DNA of 39,531 nucleotides from Candidatus Parcubacteria bacterium (lineage in GTDB: Bacteria > Patescibacteriota > Minisyncoccia > Phycocordibacterales > SBAW01). The notes under the pieces were generated by a model, which did not search any database, had not been told where the DNA came from, and was given only the letters and a program-made list of their open reading frames with translations. Positions 8,377 through 15,486 of this stretch are shown piece by piece (position 1 is the stretch's first letter; each line of letters begins with the position of its first letter). The position numbers were made by a program, and so were the translations under genes. Location: positions 1-39,531 of the forward strand of contig JACMMG010000015.1 of the NCBI GenBank assembly GCA_014379165.1, in the 5' to 3' direction.

Positions 8377-8643
8377 TTATTTCTTTAAGTCGAGTTTCTT
8401 AAGAATCGCGTTGTAGCGCTTCTTGCTGCTGTTTTCGAGATACTTCAAATGCGTGCGGCGGTCTGCAACCATCTGCAAAAGGCCTCGGCGCGAGTGTGTG
8501 TCTTTAAGATGTTTCTTTAAGTGCGTTGCAAGCTCGTCGATACGCTTGGTGAGTATCGCGATTTGCACTTCAGGAGAGCCAGTGTCTGTCTCGTGGACCG
8601 CCGCTTCCTTAATAACCTTCTCTTTTTTTCGCTTTGTAAGCAT
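8377..8643 (-). CDS. rpsO: 30S ribosomal protein S15
   Basis: S15 binds 16S rRNA helices h20-h22 and nucleates assembly of the 30S platform. The frame contains the family signature HETDTGSPEVQIAILTKRI, DTHSRRGLLQMVADRR and LKYLENSSKKRY. The start is placed at the ATG at 8643 (MLTKRKKEKVI), giving 88 aa, the normal S15 length; the longer in-frame extension is rejected. There is no SD. A GGGAGA/TCTCCC hairpin lies just upstream of the start. Confidence 0.97.
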   Translation of the reverse strand: MLTKRKKEKVIKEAAVHETDTGSPEVQIAILTKRIDELATHLKKHLKDTHSRRGLLQMVADRRTHLKYLENSSKKRYNAILKKLDLKK

Positions 8644-8650
8644 AGTTAAA

Positions 8651-8670
8651 GGGAGAACTTGTAATCTCCC
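8651..8670 (-). promoter_or_regulatory. Hairpin just upstream of rpsO start
   Basis: The arms GGGAGA (8651-8656) and TCTCCC (8665-8670), with an 8-nt loop, lie 8 nt before the rpsO ATG. S15 autoregulates through structured leaders in several bacteria, so a control role is possible. The stem is short. Confidence 0.4.
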
Positions 8671-8708
8671 AGTCACATAAGCATATCACAGTACCTTCAT
8701 TTTTGCAA

Positions 8709-8846
8709 GCCCCCACACTAACTTTCATGTCGTTTTTTCTGCGAAGCTTTACATATGCATATTTTATCCAGTAAATCACACATACTCCGATTACCGCCTT
8801 TTTTAACAAAAAACTTCCTTCGCAACATGAAAGTTGGTGTAGGGGC
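8709..8846. repeat. Long interrupted inverted repeat (138 nt)
   Basis: 22-nt arms at 8709-8730 and 8825-8846 match at 20 of 22 positions. Inside lie further complementary segments (GCGAAG with CTTCGC, T6 with A6), so the whole interval could fold as one long hairpin. It lies between the rpsO start and the terminator of the SleB-like gene, and no ORF explains it. Confidence 0.6.
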
Positions 8847-8862
8847 AAGGAGTTTGAGTCTT

Positions 8863-8896
8863 GAAATAAAAACGACCACCCCGTTTTGAGGTGGTC
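8863..8896 (-). terminator. Rho-independent terminator of the SleB-like gene
   Basis: On the minus strand the stem GACCACC / GGTGGTC (8874-8880, 8890-8896) begins right after the stop codon. It is followed by GTTTTTATTT. Confidence 0.9.
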
Positions 8897-9499
8897 TCAG
8901 TTCATCGCAGTTCTCTCTGGTCGCGGTCGTGGAAGGCGGGCTACAGTACGATCTACGTCCGCTGAAGTTGTGGCTGCTGGGGTATAACATTTTTGGCTCG
9001 TTCCTCGCCACCATTCCGGGGCGGAACGATGAGGACGGTAGAAGTCGTGATTCCATCGCGTCTCGACGAATATGGTATTGCGATCAAACCAACACGTTCC
9101 TCCCGGGCCTGCGGCACTCGAATTCTTGTAGAAGCGCACTGAGGAATTGCATGCCCTGGCTATACTTCCGGAACGAGTGCCTTTCGCAATCTGCCACGCA
9201 ATCTGCATCGCGTGGTGATCGGTCGGAATCGAAGGATGTTCCCACCACGAGAACTCCGCCGTCTCTCTGCCGTCTTCACGTATGTTTTTCTTGAATACAA
9301 CACTGCGAATACTCGGCCCGCCAAAATAATACTTGTTATCGTAGGCACGGTCGAGAGTCACGTATGCAATGCAGATCTGACCTTCTTTTGGCTCCCCTCT
9401 CGCTTCGTGATAAATGTTGGCCGCCAAAAACGCGGTCTCGAACTTTTCATTGATCTGCACGCTCCAAACAAGGGAGAGCGCAAGAAGATATTCGAACAT
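8897..9499 (-). CDS. SleB-like cell-wall hydrolase (Hydrolase_2 family)
   Basis: Residues 26-52 (AANIYHEARGEPKEGQICIA, then YVTLDRA) match the SleB/CwlJ peptidoglycan hydrolase core, including the family Glu at E32 in YHEARGE. Downstream WWEHPSI, AWQIAKGT and an N-terminal hydrophobic stretch fit an exported wall hydrolase. The 200-aa length is close to the single-domain form. GGGAGG lies 5 nt before the ATG and a terminator follows directly, so the gene is a self-contained unit. It diverges from xer. A role in cell-wall remodelling is inferred from the family. Confidence 0.85.
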   Translation of the reverse strand: MFEYLLALSLVWSVQINEKFETAFLAANIYHEARGEPKEGQICIAYVTLDRAYDNKYYFGGPSIRSVVFKKNIREDGRETAEFSWWEHPSIPTDHHAMQIAWQIAKGTRSGSIARACNSSVRFYKNSSAAGPGGTCWFDRNTIFVETRWNHDFYRPHRSAPEWWRGTSQKCYTPAATTSADVDRTVARLPRPRPERTAMN

Positions 9500-9580
9500 C
9501 GCGTCCTCCCTTTCACAGGTGCGGTTTCTAGTTTAAGTACTCCGTATACTTTTTTTCACATTCTGACAGGTTGTGCAAGT

Positions 9581-9588
9581 GGTATAAT
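9581..9588 (+). promoter_or_regulatory. Extended -10 promoter of xer, near-leaderless
   Basis: TATAAT at 9583-9588 is preceded by TGG-type context (GTGG). No good -35 box is seen at normal spacing. The xer ATG lies only 12 nt after the -10 box, so the 5' leader would be about 5 nt. Confidence 0.6.
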
Positions 9589-9600
9589 ATTGTGCGACGT

Positions 9601-10512
9601 ATGGCTAGTGGTGATTTGAAATCTCTTAAAACGCAGTTCCTCGAATATCTCGAGATAGAAAAGGGTCGCTCTGTAAAAACGGTCGAAAATTACGACCGCT
9701 ACATCGACCGTTTTTTGCAGCACAGTAAGATAACCTTTCCCGCAAAGCTGACCGAAACCTCTGTGCGCGAGTTCCGCTTGCACTTAAACCGCCAAGCGGG
9801 CACTTCTGGCACAATGAAGCACAAAACGCAGAACTATTACCTCATTGCCATACGCGCGTTTCTTAAATTTTTGCGAAAGCGTGAGATTGAAAGCCTTAAT
9901 CCCGAGCGCATCGAGCTAGCGAAAGTGGGCGCGCGCGACTTAGACCTCATTACCCACGACGAGCTTAATCGCCTTATGCAAGCGCCCAAGGGGCCAGCGC
10001 TCCAATCGCTTCGGGACAGGGCGATGATGGAACTTCTATTTTCAACCGGTCTACGTGTTTCAGAGCTTGTGGGACTCGACCGCGACCTAGACCTCTCTCG
10101 CGATGAATTTAGCGTGCGTGGCAAAGGTGAAAAAATCCGTGTCGTGTTTCTCTCCCCTACTGCAAAAACGGCGATTAAGCACTATTTAGACAAACGCACC
10201 GACCTCGATAATGCGCTCTTTGTTCAGATGGGAAAAGCGGTAAAAAGCGCTAAAGAGCTACGTCTTACCTCCCGCTCGGTAGAGCGCTTAGTCAAACGTC
10301 ATGCGATTAAGGCTGGAATTACCCGCAAAGTGACCCCACACGTCATTCGGCACTCCTTTGCGACCGATTTGCTTGAAAATGGAGCCGATCTGCGCTCTGT
10401 ACAGGCACTTTTGGGCCATGCCAATATCACCACGACCCAGGTCTATACCCATGTAACAGACAAACACTTGCGGGAAATTCATAAGAACTTCCATGGCAAA
10501 AGGCGCAAATAG
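9601..10512 (+). CDS. xerD: Tyrosine recombinase XerC/XerD
   Basis: Xer recombinases resolve chromosome dimers at dif. The start is at the ATG at 9601 (MASGDLKSLK); the upstream in-frame codons overlap the promoter. An N-terminal SAM-like DNA-binding domain (residues 5-95) precedes the catalytic domain. Visible active-site residues are R152 (STGLRVSEL), H247 and R250 (HVIRHS), H273 (LGHANI) and Y282 (VYTHV). At 303 aa it is of standard length. XerC and XerD cannot be told apart by eye; the symbol is a convenience. xthA follows after 14 nt. Confidence 0.95.
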   Translation: MASGDLKSLKTQFLEYLEIEKGRSVKTVENYDRYIDRFLQHSKITFPAKLTETSVREFRLHLNRQAGTSGTMKHKTQNYYLIAIRAFLKFLRKREIESLNPERIELAKVGARDLDLITHDELNRLMQAPKGPALQSLRDRAMMELLFSTGLRVSELVGLDRDLDLSRDEFSVRGKGEKIRVVFLSPTAKTAIKHYLDKRTDLDNALFVQMGKAVKSAKELRLTSRSVERLVKRHAIKAGITRKVTPHVIRHSFATDLLENGADLRSVQALLGHANITTTQVYTHVTDKHLREIHKNFHGKRRK

Positions 10513-10526
10513 AGTATTATGGAGGT

Positions 10527-11354
10527 GTGAAAATCGTCTCGTGGAACGTTAATGGTATACGGGCGGTGCATAAAAAGGGCCTTTTTTTGCCTTTTATTAA
10601 GGAAATACAGCCCGACATCCTCTGCCTGCAGGAAACTAAGGCCGAACAAGGCCAGGCGCAGATAGACCTCCCCGAGTATGAGGAGTATTGGAATTCTGCG
10701 GTTAAAAAAGGATACAGCGGCACTGCTATCTTTGTCAGGACAAAGATAAATAAAAAAGATGTTAATTTTAAGCCGCTTCAGGTGCTTAAGGGTCTTCCTG
10801 AAGCCATCATCAAAAAACATACAATAGAGGCCGACGGCTATGGCGACCCCAATACTGAAGGCCGAGTCCTAGCGGCTGAGTTTAAAGACTTCTGGGTTGT
10901 CACGGTCTACACGCCTAATTCCAAAGACGACCTCTCAAGGCTGGAGCTTCGGCATAAGTACTGGGACCCTGCCTTTCTAAGTTATATAAAGAGCCTGGAG
11001 GCCTCCAAGCCTGTTATATTCTGTGGCGACCTTAACGCCGCTCATACCGAGGACGACTTGGCTAACCCGAAGCAAAATGAAGGTGAACACGGCTTTACTA
11101 AAGAGGAACGTGAAGGCCTCAGCACAATCATAGCTGCAGGGTTTGTAGATTCTTTCCGCCATTTCATTCCGACCGGCAAGGGCCACTATACCTGGTGGAC
11201 GCACTGGGCTAATGCTCGGGTTCGTAACGTGGGTTGGCGTATAGATTACTTTTTTATATCAAAAAAATTGCTCCCGAAGCTTAAAAAAGCTGAAATTTTG
11301 AGCGCCGTCCTGGGCTCTGACCACTGCCCTGTTTTAATTGAATTAAAGGGGTAG
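10527..11354 (+). CDS. xthA: Exodeoxyribonuclease III (AP endonuclease)
   Basis: This is an EEP-superfamily enzyme that cleaves abasic sites and removes 3' blocks in base-excision repair. The motifs are VSWNVNGIR at the N-terminus, LCLQETKAE (metal-binding Glu), VYTPNS, FCGDLNAAH (catalytic Asp and Asn), WRIDYFF and GSDHCPV (catalytic His). The start is a GTG at 10527 directly behind GGAGG; the spacing of 1 nt is unusually tight. At 275 aa it is normal. It is co-oriented with xer and ends in a strong terminator. Confidence 0.96.
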   Translation: MKIVSWNVNGIRAVHKKGLFLPFIKEIQPDILCLQETKAEQGQAQIDLPEYEEYWNSAVKKGYSGTAIFVRTKINKKDVNFKPLQVLKGLPEAIIKKHTIEADGYGDPNTEGRVLAAEFKDFWVVTVYTPNSKDDLSRLELRHKYWDPAFLSYIKSLEASKPVIFCGDLNAAHTEDDLANPKQNEGEHGFTKEEREGLSTIIAAGFVDSFRHFIPTGKGHYTWWTHWANARVRNVGWRIDYFFISKKLLPKLKKAEILSAVLGSDHCPVLIELKG

Positions 11355-11361
11355 AAACAAT

Positions 11362-11412
11362 AAAGCCGCCGGAGCGACAATGAGATCTAGTCACAAAACG
11401 GCGGCTTTTTTT
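11362..11412 (+). terminator. Terminator of xer-xthA
   Basis: Perfect 10-bp stem AAAGCCGCCG (11362-11371) / CGGCGGCTTT (11399-11408) with a 27-nt loop and a T-run through 11412. Confidence 0.85.
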
Positions 11413-11805
11413 GAGCCGGTGTTATGTCGAGCGATCTGTTATTTCCCACCCAGGATGATGTGAAGTAACGTTCGGGCTAATACAGTTACTACTTTGTCCA
11501 ACAATGATGTTTGGGTGCGAGTATCTGTACTAAGTATCCGAGATCGATCCGCATAACGGCTCGAGCATGCTCATGAAAGAACGTCTTTCGCAACTCCCGA
11601 TCAGAGTTTCGCAGGGCAACGGAACTCAGTTTCCCTGACCTTCAAAATTTAGTCGAACTCTTTTCTCAACTAAATTTTGAAGGTCAGGAGTGTCAATCAG
11701 TAATTTGAAAGTTTGTCTGCTACTCATCGTACTCTCATCAAGGACACTGTAAAGGACATTTGCTGTGGATAAGTATTTCATTAAAGGACAATACCTATAA
11801 AAGCT
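11413..11805. other. Intergenic region with 20-bp inverted repeat, DnaA-box-like site and AAGGACA repeats
   Basis: No convincing gene. It holds a perfect 20-bp inverted repeat (11634-11653 with 11669-11688, 15-nt loop). It also has a TGTGGATAA site matching the DnaA-box consensus on the opposite strand (11764-11772), and three direct copies of AAGGACA (11740-11746, within 11751-11758, within 11783-11790) around it. Smaller palindromes lie at 11563-11572 (GAGCATGCTC) and near 11577 (GAAAGA-ACG-TCTTTC). A minus-strand frame of 33 codons (11626-11727) spans the inverted repeat but has no convincing SD. Confidence 0.6.
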
Positions 11806-13281
11806 TTAATCTACAAAGTATTTTTGCCGTATCTCTTTTATGTCTTTTTCTTCTTCTTCATCTTTTCTTCCCTTCCCTTCCTCCCCTTTTGTCTTTAGTT
11901 CATCATCCGAACATGCAGATAATTCGACCGCTTTTTTTTCTAAATAGTCCTCCGTATTTTTAGCAGGATCATCTAAAACCTCTTCCAAAAGTGCGTGGAG
12001 AGTCCACCCGATGCGCGGTCCGGGCTTTTGAAGTGTAACTTCCATTAGTCTCTTCCCATCGATCTTGAGCATAGAAACAGAAATAGGGTCTCGCAGTGCT
12101 TGATCAATCATTGACTGGTATTTTCGAAGTCGAAAAGGTTGCTCTTTTGGCCTCCCGGTACCTATCCGGTCGCAAATTCGTAGTTCTATGAGCTCTTCAA
12201 TATTCTCCCTGCCTACGTTTCGGATGACTCTCCGGACTGCGGATAAAGTTACCTGATCGGGATCTGAAAAGAACATGTGCCAGCGAACCAGTTTTTGTAC
12301 CTTATCGATTGTTTCCCGTGAAAACTTCAGATTCTCCAGGATTTTACTTGTCATTCTTGCTCCAACGACGTCGTGTCCGTGGAAGGTCCAGTCCTTCTTT
12401 TCTTCCGACCACTTTCGTACCTTGGGTTTCCCTATGTCATGAAACAGGGCAGCAAGTCTTACCTCGAACTCCCAGCCTTTGTCAGCGGCATGCTGGAGGG
12501 ACCGCAGGTTATGTTCGAACACGTCGAAGCTGTGAGCCTGGTTTTGGGCAATCCCAATCCCCTGCTCTATTTCTGGTGCTATGTACTTTAGAACCCCAAT
12601 ACCTTGTGCAAAGACAAGTGCTTTCATAGGCTTCTGGGAGCTAAGGATCCTTACGAACTCTTCTCTGATCCTTTCTTTGGAGATCTTTTCAAGCTGAGAG
12701 GCGTTTTGTGCCATAGCTTTTTTTGTCTCCTCTTCTATCGAAAAGTCGAGCTCCGCCGAAAGCCGTACAGCTCGTAGTATGCGCAAAGCGTCTTCCCCAA
12801 AGCGAGCCTCCGGGTTCCCCACTGCTCTGACTATATTGTCCTTTATGTCCTTTAAACCCTCATATAGGTCAACCAGGTCGTTTGTAGAGGGATTATAGGC
12901 CAAGGCATTGATCGTGAAGTCTCGCCTCTTAAGATCTTCTGCGAGTGTTTTGGCAAAAATAACTTCATCCGGGCGTCTGGCATCACTATACTTCCCTTCT
13001 AGTCTATAAGGAGTAACCTCTATCACTTTTAGGGTTGAGTCTTCTACTTCCTCATTTACTACCCCAACAGTGCCAAATTCATTAGTGTAAAAAGTATTTT
13101 CAAAGCAAGCTTGAATCTGCTCTGGGGTGGCATTGGTAGTTATATCCCAGTCTTTTGGCTTTTTCTCTAAAAGGAGGTCCCGTACGCACCCCCCTACTAT
13201 AAAAGCCTCAAATCCTTGTTTTTCAAGGGTTTTCACGACATTGAGCACTTCATGAGGTATTTGGCTTTGAGACACTTGCAT
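11806..13281 (-). CDS. cca: CCA tRNA nucleotidyltransferase with HD domain
   Basis: It adds or repairs the 3' CCA of tRNAs. An N-terminal class II polymerase head carries GGCVRDLLL with the DWDITT metal motif (residues about 30-50). The RRDFTINALAYN and GEDALRILRAVRLSAEL motifs follow. An HD phosphohydrolase domain is shown by LAALFHDIGKP. The C-terminus (about 460-491) is a Lys/Glu-rich low-complexity tail. 491 aa is normal for HD-bearing members. There is no SD. Three of the four tRNAs in this window lack an encoded CCA, consistent with a need for this enzyme. Confidence 0.96.
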   Translation of the reverse strand: MQVSQSQIPHEVLNVVKTLEKQGFEAFIVGGCVRDLLLEKKPKDWDITTNATPEQIQACFENTFYTNEFGTVGVVNEEVEDSTLKVIEVTPYRLEGKYSDARRPDEVIFAKTLAEDLKRRDFTINALAYNPSTNDLVDLYEGLKDIKDNIVRAVGNPEARFGEDALRILRAVRLSAELDFSIEEETKKAMAQNASQLEKISKERIREEFVRILSSQKPMKALVFAQGIGVLKYIAPEIEQGIGIAQNQAHSFDVFEHNLRSLQHAADKGWEFEVRLAALFHDIGKPKVRKWSEEKKDWTFHGHDVVGARMTSKILENLKFSRETIDKVQKLVRWHMFFSDPDQVTLSAVRRVIRNVGRENIEELIELRICDRIGTGRPKEQPFRLRKYQSMIDQALRDPISVSMLKIDGKRLMEVTLQKPGPRIGWTLHALLEEVLDDPAKNTEDYLEKKAVELSACSDDELKTKGEEGKGRKDEEEEKDIKEIRQKYFVD

Positions 13282-13318
13282 GGCACAATCGTAACACGCC
13301 TGCCTAGTAGACAGACAG

Positions 13319-13390
13319 GCTCCTGTGGTGAAATGGATATCTTCGCTGCCTTCGAAGCAGTTGTTGGGGGTTCGACTCCCTCCGGGAGCA
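13319..13390 (+). tRNA. tRNA-Arg (anticodon UCG)
   Basis: The acceptor arms GCTCCTG / CGGGAGC pair with one wobble, and the discriminator is A. The anticodon stem GCTGC / GCAGT encloses the loop CTTCGAA (anticodon TCG). The T arm is GGGGG-TTCGACT-CCCTC. The D arm is weak (one mismatch, one wobble) but A14, GG and A21 are in place. No CCA is encoded. A competing fold with a GCC loop was rejected because position 37 would be T. Confidence 0.85.
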
Positions 13391-13413
13391 CAAGCGTAGC
13401 GTAGTGCGACCGG

Positions 13414-13437
13414 AAAAAGCCAATTGATTGGCTTTTT
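13414..13437. terminator. Symmetric hairpin after tRNA-Arg
   Basis: Perfect 10-bp stem AAAAAGCCAA / TTGGCTTTTT with TTGA loop. The A and T tracts form the stem ends, so it could terminate on either strand. Confidence 0.65.
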
Positions 13438-13460
13438 AGGGATTCGAAAGGCGGAAGCTT

Positions 13461-13523
13461 ATTGCATCAGCAGATGCAATGCTGAGCCGGGGTCGCGAGC
13501 GACTTTTTCGACGGAAAAAGTCG
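13461..13523. repeat. Two further hairpins between tRNA genes
   Basis: ATTGCATC-AGCA-GATGCAAT (13461-13480) and a 10-bp stem CGACTTTTTC / GAAAAAGTCG (13500-13509, 13514-13523). Together with 13414-13437 this makes three consecutive strong hairpins in 110 nt between two tRNA genes. Confidence 0.55.
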
Positions 13524-13599
13524 ACTTGTGACCGAATTCCCTTCCAAAGCAGCATTTGTTGGAGAATTTCATAGAACAAGCTAGAATTGCTCTGTTCTT

Positions 13600-13670
13600 G
13601 CGGCCATAGTTTAGGGGTATGACGGCTCCTTGCCAAGGAGCAGACGCGAGTTCGATTCTCGCTGGCCGCA
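13600..13670 (+). tRNA. tRNA-Gly (anticodon GCC)
   Basis: Acceptor GCGGCCA / TGGCCGC, discriminator A, anticodon stem GCTCC / GGAGC with loop TTGCCAA, T arm GCGAG-TTCGATT-CTCGC. No CCA is encoded. Confidence 0.95.
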
Positions 13671-13710
13671 CTGGGAAATAGGAGTTTTAAAGGACTTCCC
13701 TCGCTTCACT

Positions 13711-13739
13711 TGTGGATAACATTGGGGACATGTGCATAA
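13711..13739 (+). promoter_or_regulatory. Pair of DnaA-box-like sites
   Basis: TGTGGATAA (13711-13719) is an exact reverse-complement match to TTATCCACA. TGTGCATAA (13731-13739) has one mismatch. They are 20 bp apart, about two helical turns, in the same orientation, and lie 35 nt from parS-like palindromes. Confidence 0.5.
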
Positions 13740-13772
13740 AAGACACTTTTGTGTCCTGTAGAAGGTCCTTTA

Positions 13773-13802
13773 TGTTTCATATGAAACGTTTTCACGTGAA
13801 AA
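13773..13802. promoter_or_regulatory. Two parS-like palindromes upstream of yraN
   Basis: GTTTCATATGAAAC (13774-13787) and TTTTCACGTGAAAA (13789-13802) lie side by side. The known ParB centromere consensus is TGTTTCACGTGAAACA; the 16-mers here match at 13 and 12 positions. Both are perfect palindromes. Confidence 0.55.
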
Positions 13803-13813
13803 TGCCTTAAAAT

Positions 13814-14230
13814 ATGACCCCATCCCCTAAAAGGAAAATTGGTGACACGGGAGAAGAAATAGCATGTAAGTTTCTCCAAAAAAAAGGCTATAAAATCGTG
13901 GAAAGAAACTACTGGAAGCCTTGGGGAGAGATAGATATCGTCGCCCAAAAGCCGAAATCACTAGTATTTGTCGAAGTAAAATCCGTTTCACGTGAAATTG
14001 AAGTAAAGGGTGGTTCACGTGAAATCACCCTTAGGGAAGGGAATGAAGAGATGCGGCCCGAAGAGAACATGCATCCGGAAAAGCTCAAACGTCTTCACAG
14101 AGCAATACAAACGTACCTATTAGAACGTAAAATTTCTGAAGATAGGATGTGGCAGATTGATTTAGTTTGTGTCTTTTTAGATTTTTCGACTAAAAAGGCT
14201 AAGGTGGAGTTATTAGAAAACATAAGTTAA
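13814..14230 (+). CDS. yraN: YraN/UPF0102 family nuclease-fold protein
   Basis: UPF0102 proteins have a restriction-endonuclease-like fold. The motifs seen are GDTGEEIACKFLQKKGYKIV, GEIDIVAQ (residues 38-45) and LVFVEVKS (50-57), then the HPEKLKRLHRAIQTYL helix. The cellular role is not established. At 138 aa it is longer than the usual 115-125. The extra residues 58-82 contain SREI twice (59-62, 68-71), and these codons are exactly the two parS-like palindromes at 13985 and 14012. There is no SD. It is the first plus-strand gene to the right of cca. Confidence 0.93.
   Translation: MTPSPKRKIGDTGEEIACKFLQKKGYKIVERNYWKPWGEIDIVAQKPKSLVFVEVKSVSREIEVKGGSREITLREGNEEMRPEENMHPEKLKRLHRAIQTYLLERKISEDRMWQIDLVCVFLDFSTKKAKVELLENIS
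13985..14026. promoter_or_regulatory. Two parS-like sites inside yraN
   Basis: GTTTCACGTGAAAT (13985-13998) and GGTTCACGTGAAAT (14012-14025) are 27 bp apart and thus in the same codon phase, encoding (V/G)SREI twice. Their 16-mers each match the ParB parS consensus at 13 of 16 positions, with the CACGTG core intact. Confidence 0.55.
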
Positions 14231-14300
14231 GGGAACACTTATGCCTATTCGATAGGCGAAGGGAACACTTATGCTAAGTACTCTCGCGAAGGGTATATGT
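14229..14300 (+). repeat. Tandem AAGGGNACACTTATGC hairpin motif
   Basis: Copy 1 starts on the yraN stop codon (14229-14260): AAGGGAACACTTATGCC, with hairpin GCCTA-TTCGA-TAGGC (14243-14257), then GAA. Copy 2 follows at once (GAAGGGAACACTTATGC, 14258-14274) with a weaker closing element. A diverged third start (GCGAAGGGTATATG) begins near 14286. A further copy lies at 30410-30442. Confidence 0.6.
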
Positions 14301-14405
14301 ACCCCATGCAAAGCGGCATAAAGGACAAATCTGTTTTCTGTGTTAGATTAATAGTCACCCAGGCGTCGCATATTAGTAGCGCTTGCGTGAGGTGAAAAAT
14401 TTATT

Positions 14406-14479
14406 CGGGGCGTCGTATACCGGTAGTACGCTTGCTTTGGGAGCAAGATGACCCAGTCCGATTCTGGGCGCCCCGACCA
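14406..14479 (+). tRNA. tRNA-Pro (anticodon UGG), CCA encoded
   Basis: Acceptor CGGGGCG / CGCCCCG, discriminator A, encoded CCA (14477-14479). The anticodon stem CTTGC / GCAAG encloses loop TTTGGGA, and the T arm is CCCAG-TCCGATT-CTGGG. It is the only one of the four tRNAs here with a templated CCA. Confidence 0.95.
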
Positions 14480-14489
14480 ATAGAAAAAT

Positions 14490-15362
14490 ATGGAACGCTT
14501 TGTTTTAACTACTAAGAGTTCGAGCGATTATGAACTTCTCGACTCCGGAGGAGAGGAAAAGCTCGAACGGTATGGCGGCGCGCTCCTTACAAGGCCTGAT
14601 CCGCAAGCCCTTTGGAGCAAACACCTGTCGGAAGCAGAGTGGGCAAAGTCAGATGGAAGGTTTGTGCGCGAAGGAGGGGAGGGGAGATGGAATGTAAAAG
14701 CAGAACTTCCAAAGGAATGGCAGATCAGCTTCGGTGGTCTGCAGTTTTTCATCCGTCCGACGTCTTTTAAACATACGGGCCTTTTTCCTGAACAGCTTCC
14801 AAATTGGGAGTGGGGAAGAGAGCTTATAAAAAATGCCAACCGCCCTATTTCTGTTTTAAATTTATTCGGCTACACGGGTGGAGCGTCGCTTGCCGCTGCA
14901 CAGGCTGGCTCTTCAGTCGTACATGTAGACGCGTCAAAAACAGCTGTGGCGTGGGCCCGTCAGAATGCAGAGGCCTCAGGGTTAGGGGATAAACCCATTC
15001 GTTGGATCGTGGAAGATGCGTTGACCTTCGTAAAGCGTGAAATAAAGCGGGGAAATAAATATGACGCAATTATTATGGACCCGCCAGCATTCGGCCACGG
15101 TCCAAAAGATGAATTATGGAAAATTGAAGAAGATTTCGTCGCCTTCGTTGAATTGTGTACTCAGCTTTTAAGCGACAATCCGCTATTTGTCTTGGTAAAC
15201 GGCTATGCTGCGGGGTATTCGTCTTTTGCATTTGCGTATAATCTTGATGCTCTTAACAAAAAGTTTGGAGGAAAAGTAGAACACGGCGATCTTACAATTG
15301 AAGAGAAGACGACTGGTCGGCTACTACCATGCGGCATTTTCGCCCGGTGGCAGAGAATTTGA
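14490..15362 (+). CDS. Class I SAM-dependent methyltransferase (RlmI/YccW-like)
   Basis: The Rossmann motifs of RlmI-type rRNA methyltransferases are clear: VLNLFGYTGGASLAAAQAG (SAM-binding loop, about residues 122-140), VVHVDASKTAVAWARQNAEA (acidic ribose-binding strand) and DAIIMDPPAFGHG (DPPxFG catalytic motif, about 191-203). An N-terminal beta-rich region precedes them. No PUA domain is seen; at 290 aa it is shorter than RlmI (about 396 aa). The likely substrate is rRNA or tRNA, but the base is not deducible. It begins 10 nt after tRNA-Pro without an SD, so it may share that transcript. Confidence 0.88.
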   Translation: MERFVLTTKSSSDYELLDSGGEEKLERYGGALLTRPDPQALWSKHLSEAEWAKSDGRFVREGGEGRWNVKAELPKEWQISFGGLQFFIRPTSFKHTGLFPEQLPNWEWGRELIKNANRPISVLNLFGYTGGASLAAAQAGSSVVHVDASKTAVAWARQNAEASGLGDKPIRWIVEDALTFVKREIKRGNKYDAIIMDPPAFGHGPKDELWKIEEDFVAFVELCTQLLSDNPLFVLVNGYAAGYSSFAFAYNLDALNKKFGGKVEHGDLTIEEKTTGRLLPCGIFARWQRI

Positions 15363-15385
15363 TATAGTAGCGAAGCGTTTACATA

Positions 15386-15456
15386 GCGGGATTAGTTTAG
15401 TGGTAAAACGACAGTTTTCCAAACTGTAGTTGGGAGTTCGATTCTCCCATCCCGCA
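15386..15456 (+). tRNA. tRNA-Gly (anticodon UCC)
   Basis: Acceptor GCGGGAT / ATCCCGC, discriminator A, anticodon stem ACAGT / ACTGT with loop TTTCCAA, T arm TGGGAG-TTCGATT-CTCCCA. No CCA is encoded. Fragments of its 3' half recur just downstream (15487-15531). Confidence 0.95.
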
Positions 15457-15486
15457 CACGTAGTTTGCCTGCCAAACGTAGTGGCA

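Noticed and set aside
11626..11727. 33-codon minus-strand ORF spanning the 20-bp inverted repeat, with a further open stretch after its TGA
   Set aside because: No convincing SD, and coding appears to be a by-product of the repeat. Reading TGA as glycine is not supported because several genes here end in TGA at the expected length.
13319..13390. Reading this tRNA as Gly(GCC)
   Set aside because: The alternative 5-bp stem gives loop CTGCCTT with T at position 37 and misplaces the arms; the Arg(UCG) fold fits all arms.
14229..14300. preQ1-type or other known riboswitch
   Set aside because: The linear and stem pattern does not match classes I know, and it follows yraN instead of preceding a transport or biosynthesis gene.
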